From Bisporella sp. PMI_857 (Eukaryota; Ascomycota; Leotiomycetes; Helotiales; Helotiaceae): a stretch of 64,000 nucleotides of DNA. Shown here piece after piece: positions 58,422-64,000 of the stretch. A program made the translations under genes and the position numbers. Each line of letters begins with the position of its first letter. Within the stretch, counting starts at the first letter, position 1. The notes below the pieces were generated by a model. The model saw nothing but the letters and a program-made list of their open reading frames with translations, was not told the DNA's origin and searched no databases. The DNA is taken from the NCBI GenBank assembly GCA_021307315.1, contig JAJSPD010000036.1:1-64000 (forward strand), in the 5' to 3' direction.

Positions 58422-60329
58422 TTATATTCCATACGCTCTTCCTGACCTTGTAGAAAATCGTAATTCAGGTGGGGTAGGCTTAATAGGTTCCTGATCGAAA
58501 ATATCGCTATCAACGTCTGAAAGCTCGTCGTTGTCGTCGTTGTCGTCGTCGCTATTACGCAGCTCCAACATAATATCGACAGCTTCTACTTGTATTCCAA
58601 GCTCTTGATCAAGGCGTTGAGCTTCCAATTCTTCCTCATCATCCTCAATATTCTCGTTATCCTTATCCTCCTCTTTCTCCTCTTTCTCTTCCTCTTCTCC
58701 TTCAGAATTTGATTGTAGCCATTCGTAAGCTCGTTTTCGACGTCCGCTTAAAACAGGCTGGTTGGTACATCGACGACGATTATGGCCCCAATTAAGGCAA
58801 TTCCCACAGCGTGTTTGTTTCTTGCTTCATTGACCTTTGTGTACGCGTTTTGTTCGAGGTCGGCCAGTTGCTTTACGCAATATCGGTGGTTTAATTGAAT
58901 TATCGCAAAAAAGGTTTTCGATTGAAACTGGCATGACTGTATGGCGGTAAGTCGACTTGTAAATCGCTGTAGTAAAGTAGCTATCAAATAAATCGGCTGA
59001 ATCAATTTGCAGAACTTTTGCAGCTGCAATTGCGTGAGAACAAAGCGATTGATACTTATAGAAATCTGCACAGTCGCATTGTTTTTGATTGATATTGACC
59101 ACTTATTTACGACTTGTTGTAAGCTTTTCGACTTGCGCAATAGTCTTATTCGAAGGAAATACTCGATATCGACGAGAGGCATGAAAGCGATCTTTGAATT
59201 TAGCCATAGGTACGTCGGCAAGGTGATTTGACTTGCTAATTGCTGAACGCTTTTTAAACCACGTTTCAGTTACTGACAAATAAATACCGTCTAGTAATTA
59301 AAGGGGAGGCATATGTCGATAATTGTTCCAAACCGAATTTAGAGATTCAACGATATTAGAAGTATTATGGCCAAATATGGCATGACATAACGACCAACGT
59401 GCAACAACGCAAAATGGGGTAATCAAATATGATAATTGATCAAATTACAAATCGCAAATCGAAATTATTCAATTAATAACTTAGTGCTTTTGACTTTTCT
59501 GGCCCTCGACGTTCTTGGCGCTTTCGACTTTCTTGGCTCTCGAAATTCTTGGCGCTTTCGACTTTTCTGGCTCTCGACGTTCCTGGCTTTCGACGTTCCT
59601 GGCTCTTGACGTTCCTGGCGCTTTCGACTTTCTTGGGTTTCGGTATTTTTGGCGCTTTCGAATTCTTTGGCGCTGTCGATTTTTTAAAGCTAGTTTTGTT
59701 TGCATTTAAAAAAAACAAAAAAAGTGAAAAAATTGCTACGCAAGGGACTGTCTTGGCATATTTGCTTTTTTTTAAAGTATTTACAAGTATTTGTGTTTGT
59801 ATTTTTCTTTCATTTTTACAATAAAAATGAATATAGCTTTATTTTGAAAGTCGAAAGCGCCAGGAACGTCAAGAGCCAGGAACGTCGAAAGCCAGGAACG
59901 TCGAAAGCCAGGAACGTCGAGAGCCAGGAATATCGAAAGCCAGAAACGTCGAAAGCCAGAAAAGTCGAGAGCGCCAAGAATTTCGAGAGCCAAGAAAGTC
60001 GAAAGCGCCAAGAACGTCGAGGGCCAGGAAAGTCAAAAGCACTAAGTTATTAATTGAATAATTTCGATTTGCGATTTGCAATTTGATCAATTATCATATT
60101 TGATTACCCCATTTTGCGTTGTTGCACGTTGGTCGTTATATCATGCCATACAAACCGAGGATATTTAGAATACGCTCTAGTCTATAGCTTTTTGTCGATA
60201 TCGCAAAAGTAATCGAACGCAGCTTTATTGACTTCTTTCATTTTTATCATTTCGGCTTTGAACAATTGCTTTGTTTTTGCGTTACAAGCTCTCCAGAATA
60301 ATAGCCTTACTTTATTGCTAAATCTTTGC
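58422..60329 (-). pseudogene. MULE (Mutator-like) transposase, fragmented and interrupted by a palindrome
   Basis: Reading the minus strand from 60329: VRLLFWRACNAKTKQLFKAE, MKEVNKAAFDYFCDIDKKL, stop, TRAYSKYPRFVWHD, then a 775-bp palindrome, then ARWSLCHAIFGHNTSNIVES, LNSVWNNYRHMPPL, AKFKDRFHASRRYRVFPSNK, a stop, and the SWIM zinc finger CDCADFYKYQSLCSH. A GRPRTKR motif, a CCHC knuckle (CGNCLNWGHNRRRC) and an acidic tail ending at 58422 follow. The SNIVESLNSVW block and SWIM finger are diagnostic of MULE transposases. The N-terminal half is not in the window; a gypsy LTR is inserted at 60330. Stops and the palindrome make it inactive. Confidence 0.88.
59376..60150. repeat. 775-bp palindrome with minisatellite arms inside the MULE
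   Basis: The left arm 59376-59632 and right arm 59846-60150 are inverted copies. Both contain sequence from TATGGCATGA through CAATTATCATATTTGATTAC and then a run of 15-18-bp units (GTCGAAAGCCAGGAAC and variants). The arms differ in repeat number (257 versus 305 bp). The spacer (59633-59845) is A-rich. The outermost 30 or so bases of the left arm are MULE coding sequence, so the right arm carries an inverted duplicate of part of the gene. Confidence 0.9.
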
Positions 60330-60520
60330 TGTCACGATCACGATCCTATGGCCTGTAAGGCGCTGAATAGGTGCTTCAATTACGAGAATACTAAACTAAG
60401 GAGGAAAGGTGTAGCTGTTGCTGTGGCATCCCTAACATAAAGACCATGACCACGTGACCGCCATAGGCGAGCTGGTAAGCGAACCAATGGGCGTCTGGTG
60501 CGATATTGAGGACCGTGACA
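60330..60520 (-). mobile_element. 3' LTR of a Ty3/gypsy element (LTR-A)
   Basis: TGTCACGATCACG...GAGGACCGTGACA, 191 bp. On the minus strand it is directly preceded by a polypurine tract GGAGGGGGGGGTAT (60534-60521), where plus-strand DNA synthesis starts. The polymerase frames lie on the minus strand upstream, so this is the 3' LTR. The insertion point is in MULE sequence; TTTGC (60325-60329) should be repeated beyond the 5' LTR, outside the window. Confidence 0.9.
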
Positions 60521-60654
60521 ATACCCCCCCCTCCAAATAAGCTCGTCCTCGAGCTTGAAAACCATCTATGATACCTGATATCTATTCCTTACGGCCCGTT
60601 ACGGCCATACTCTTGCCTAATACTGCTCTCCCTCAACCGTAACGTACCTGCGAG

Positions 60655-63600
60655 CTAGCTCGGCTTGTTGTCGTCTTTTCTTGGCTCTGGATATTCATCA
60701 CGTTCAGCGCACTCAAGCCAATACGTAAGATTTTTTGGTGGGCCAGGCTTGTCAGGATTACTTTCGTGAAAGCTTTTGAGAGCTAACGGGCTATTTGCTA
60801 AAGCAGCTGCAGAGTACCATTCAGGATCGTCATCCCATCCTTTCCATTTGACTCGGTACTTCAGCGCTTTATTGACACGTCGAACAGCCAATACCTCTTG
60901 AACCTCATACTCTTCAGCGTCATTTACTATAACTGGTGGTGGATCAGGGTTGTTTTGGCCAGGTAGCGGGTTGTTTACGGCTTTTCGAAGCTTTTCGGCA
61001 TAGAATACAGGGTGCACGCGCATAGAATCTGGTAGCTTTAGCTTGTACGAATGGCCTATTTGCTCTATAATCTCGAACGGGCCTTCCATTTGATTTGCCA
61101 GCTTGCGGCTCGGCCTGTGATTTTTCCAGCCTTTTGTCGATACCCATACAAAATCCTTTACCCCGAAATCAGGCTCTCGTCGGTGCTTATTAGCTTGTTT
61201 AGCGTATCGTTCTTGCGAACGAGCCATATTTTCGCGAGCTAAATCCCAAGAATCATGAATACGGGTCACCAGTGCTTTTGCTTCTTCCCTATTCAGCTTC
61301 TCCTTTAGTGTAAGCTTTTCTCCTTGCTTTGCCTTTACAGGTGTTTCCCAGTCAAATGACGTACGCGTCTCGTAACCACGTTCCGTAAAAAAAGGAGATT
61401 GACCGGTGGTTTCATGCCACAAAGAAGCCTGCTGAAAGTCGATAATAGCTACCCACTGGTCCCAATCATCCTGATAGTGATTTATATAAGGCCGTAAACG
61501 CTGATCGAAATACTGATTTACAATCTCTGTCTGGCCATCTGTTTGCGGATGATTTGCGGTTGAAAGCTGTATTTTAATCTGTAGCCTAGTGCAAAACTCA
61601 TTCCAGAAATCCGATATAAATTGCGGTCCTCGATCTGACGTAATAAAATCAGGAATACCGGTATGGCGCATAACATGTAATAAAAACAAAGGACTAGTTC
61701 TTTGGCTGTAATTGTATCTCGAACGGGAATAGTAATCGGTCTTTTGCTTAAACGATCCACGAATATAGCTACCATATTGAATCCGCTTTTGCTTTCGGGG
61801 CATTTCTTGAAGTCAACTGTAACGTGCTGCCACGGCCTATCAGGTACTAGTAATTGGTGCAGCAAGCCAGGCTTTTTATCTCGAGGAACATGTGAACGTC
61901 GACAAATATAACAATTATTGCGATAGCGAGCAATATCACTTGCTTGGCCTGGCCAGTAGTATCGACTGCGAATAAGCTTGCCTAGCTTGGTACGCCCTGG
62001 ATGCCCCGTTAAAAGTTGATCGTGAGCTTCCCGAATCACGGCCGTTCGCAGAGGCATACTAGTAGTCAGCATCACGTCAGGCACGTACAGCTTTCCATAG
62101 CGTAACAATAGGCCTTCCTGAAGTGCCCACGTATTCTCTGATTCTGTTCTAGCTTTAGTACGCAAGTCTTCCAGGTCAGTAGCAGTTCTATTAGCAAACA
62201 ACAACCTGTCAGTAAGCTGTAGGCTATCGTACTCTTCTGGAAGCACTTCATCACTTTCGATCGGTGCTAACTGAAGATCGTGCACTACTTCCGGGTCTAG
62301 CTTGGCTCTCGGTATCATGACCTGCGTACGGTGCTTAGCAATTGCTTGTTCTTGAGCTTTTACGTCTTCTGATCGACGGCTGAGAGCATCAGCTCGCTGA
62401 TTCGCTTTTCCTTCACGATACATAAGCTTGAAGTTGTACCGTGATAACAGCTCTGCCCATCTAGCTTAGCGTGCCGATAGCTTTTTTGTCGTCATGAAAC
62501 ACTCTAAAGCTCGGTGATCCGAATAAATCAAAAACGGGTTTTCTGTTTGTAGCCCTTGCAATTCGGGCCTCCACTGATCTAACGCTCGTATAATAGCAAG
62601 CATTTCCTTGTCATGAATGTCGTAATTCAGTTCGGCAGCTTGCATTGTTTTAGTGAAAAACGCAATAGAGTGCCAGATCTTTAAATCCGGATCTTGCTGT
62701 AAAAGAACGCCAGCTGCTACTCTATCCGACGCATCAGCTTCTAGCATAGTTTGTAATTCAGGCTTGTAATGGCGTAATATCGGAAAGTTGACTAAAGCGT
62801 ACTTTAAAGCCTTAAACGCTTCTTCACACTCGATAGTCCACAAATACGGAGTATCCTTGACTGTCAGGCGATATAACGGCTTTGCAATGCGCCCGTAATT
62901 TTTGATGAACCGCCGATAGAAATTGCAAAACCCTAAAAACGATTGTACGCCTTTTACAGCAGTAGGAGATTGCCAATTTTTGATTACTTCGATTTTCTGC
63001 GGGTCTGTTGTAACACCTTCAGTAGAGACAATAAACCCTAGATACTTAGTACTAGTAACGCTGAATTCTGACTTTTTGATATCGACCTGCAAACCGGCTT
63101 TGCGCAGCCGCTCTAAAACTTGCTTCACGTGTGATTCGTGTTCGCGAAAGTCTGATAAGTAAATCAGAATATCATCCAAATATACCGTACAAAATACGTC
63201 GAGATAGTCGAACAAAACGTCGTTCATGTAATGCTGATACGTGGCAGGCCCATTAGTTAATCCTTCGAACAAGACTTTGCACTTGTAGGCTCCGTATCGC
63301 GTACGAAACGTTGTTAGCTCTTCTGAATCAGGGTCTATACGAATTCTGTGAAACGCTTGCTTAATATCCAGCTTAGTAAAGATTTTAGCTTTTGAGATCC
63401 GAGCTAGCGTTTCTTCGATCAGCGGTAATAGATAGCGGTCTTTCTTTGTAAGACTGTTCAGCTTACGAAAATCGATACAGAACCGTAAACCTCCGTTAGG
63501 CTTTTGTACAAATAGCACAAAGGCAGCGAAAAGTGCCTGGCTGGCAGCAATAAATCCTTTGTTCAGGTTCTCGATCAGGAATCGTTTGATTTCTTCTAGC

Positions 63601-64000
63601 TCTTCTGTAGACTGTTGACGCAATGGGCTATAGCCTAAGCTTTCTTTGCTGTTCGGATCCTCGAGCTGGATTTTGTGATCATACGGCCGATAAAGTAGTA
63701 GCACATTAGAAGCTATTTTCGAACAAACATCAGCGTAAAATCGATATTCTTTCGGCAAAACACGTCGTAACCACTCTATTTCTGTCTCTTCAGCTTATTG
63801 TTCGTCGATACCGAGCTCAGCAATTCTGCGTTCTTCTAGAATCTCGTCGATCTCGTACAAGCTAGTCGCAAAAAGTACGTTTTCTTTCCGCTGTAAACTA
63901 GTATAGAATTCAACAGCAGAAACGCTGCAAATATCGATAGTCGGTCCTTGCCTCGAAAATTGAATAGGCTAATGCTTACGGTTCGTTACAAGTCGTTGGC
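60655..64000 (-). pseudogene. Ty3/gypsy Pol polyprotein with stop codons and a frameshift
   Basis: Reverse transcriptase: FCIDFRKLNSLTKKDRYLLP, KIFTKLDIKQAFHRIRI and the catalytic YLDD in FCTVYLDDILIYL. RNase H follows (MLEADASDRVAAGVLL, YDIHDKEMLAIIRALDQWR). Integrase has the HHCC finger (TGHPGRTKL...CYICRRSH) and the DDE core (VDFKKCPESKSGFNMVAIFV, FITSDRGPQF, ANHPQTDGQTE). The chromodomain near the end reads YEVQEVLAVRRVNKALKYRV then KWKGWDDDPEW. It is broken by TAA at 62468-62466, where the family has Gln (ARxARWAE), by TAA at 63797-63795 and by a frame change near 61690. It was recently intact, since few lesions exist and the downstream frames are long. Confidence 0.9.

Larger units (their letters stand above)
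60330..64000 (-). mobile_element. Ty3/gypsy retrotransposon (chromovirus), truncated by the window edge
   Basis: The element runs on the minus strand from beyond 64000 to its 3' LTR at 60330. The order is protease end?, reverse transcriptase, RNase H, integrase, chromodomain, polypurine tract, LTR, which is the Ty3/gypsy order with a chromodomain. Gag and the 5' LTR are outside the window. Confidence 0.92.

Noticed and set aside
59480..60050. Regular short repeats resembling a CRISPR array or a repeat protein
   Set aside because: The genome is fungal, units lack unique spacers, and the array is part of a palindrome; arginine/lysine-rich frames appear on both strands because the unit has no stops.

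Overview
This is a window from the genome of a filamentous ascomycete (Pezizomycotina). The evidence is a set of fungus-specific families (HET-domain proteins, NACHT/ankyrin NLR-like proteins, a UstYa/DUF3328 protein, an S53 sedolisin, a CorA-like protein), short introns of about 43-70 nt with GTRNGT-like donors and CTAAC/CTGAC branch points, and fungal transposons (Ty3/gypsy, Ty1/copia, pogo/Fot1, MULE, hAT-type). Class-level placement is not possible from this sequence alone. Many repeats differ mainly by C/T and G/A transitions and carry CAA-to-TAA-type stops, which fits repeat-induced point mutation (RIP).

Layout. 1-2.1 kb: degraded copia element. 2.1-6.1 kb: an NLR-like gene (TIR-like fold, NACHT, ankyrins, ZZ zinc finger) whose 5' end abuts the copia remnant. 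6.1-8.9 kb: no gene, but a 5S rRNA-derived locus. 8.9-17.2 kb: a membrane protein, a HET relic, an intact HET gene, and a gene fusing a STAND-type N-terminal domain to a bZIP-like segment. 18.2-21.6 kb: a small secreted cysteine-rich protein split by introns, and a secreted sedolisin. 22-28 kb: a cluster of solo LTRs, a C2H2-like gene and a broken tandem duplication carrying a scrap of that gene. 28.7-30.8 kb: a CorA-like gene with a solo LTR inside an intron. 32-37 kb: a UstYa-like gene, a hAT-type MITE, a second small secreted cysteine protein and a ThiD-like kinase paralogue. 38-47 kb: an F-box/ankyrin gene, a HET pseudogene, a WD40-NLR relic, a STAND-N/retropepsin-like gene and a GRF zinc-finger gene. 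47.2-48.2 kb: a long-TIR element and an LTR. 48.8-53.1 kb: a large HET-NACHT-ankyrin NLR. 55.4-64 kb: nested transposons, namely a solo LTR, a pogo element, a MULE containing a large palindrome, and a Ty3/gypsy chromovirus running off the right end.

Taken together this looks like an accessory, repeat-rich compartment rich in allorecognition/immunity-type genes: two NLRs, one intact HET gene, at least three HET/NLR relics and two genes with STAND-type N-terminal domains. It is interspersed with secreted proteins. Both NLRs carry nearly identical ankyrin repeats, the usual sign of fast recombinational turnover of the recognition surface. Functions are assigned from motifs read by eye; no database search was run.
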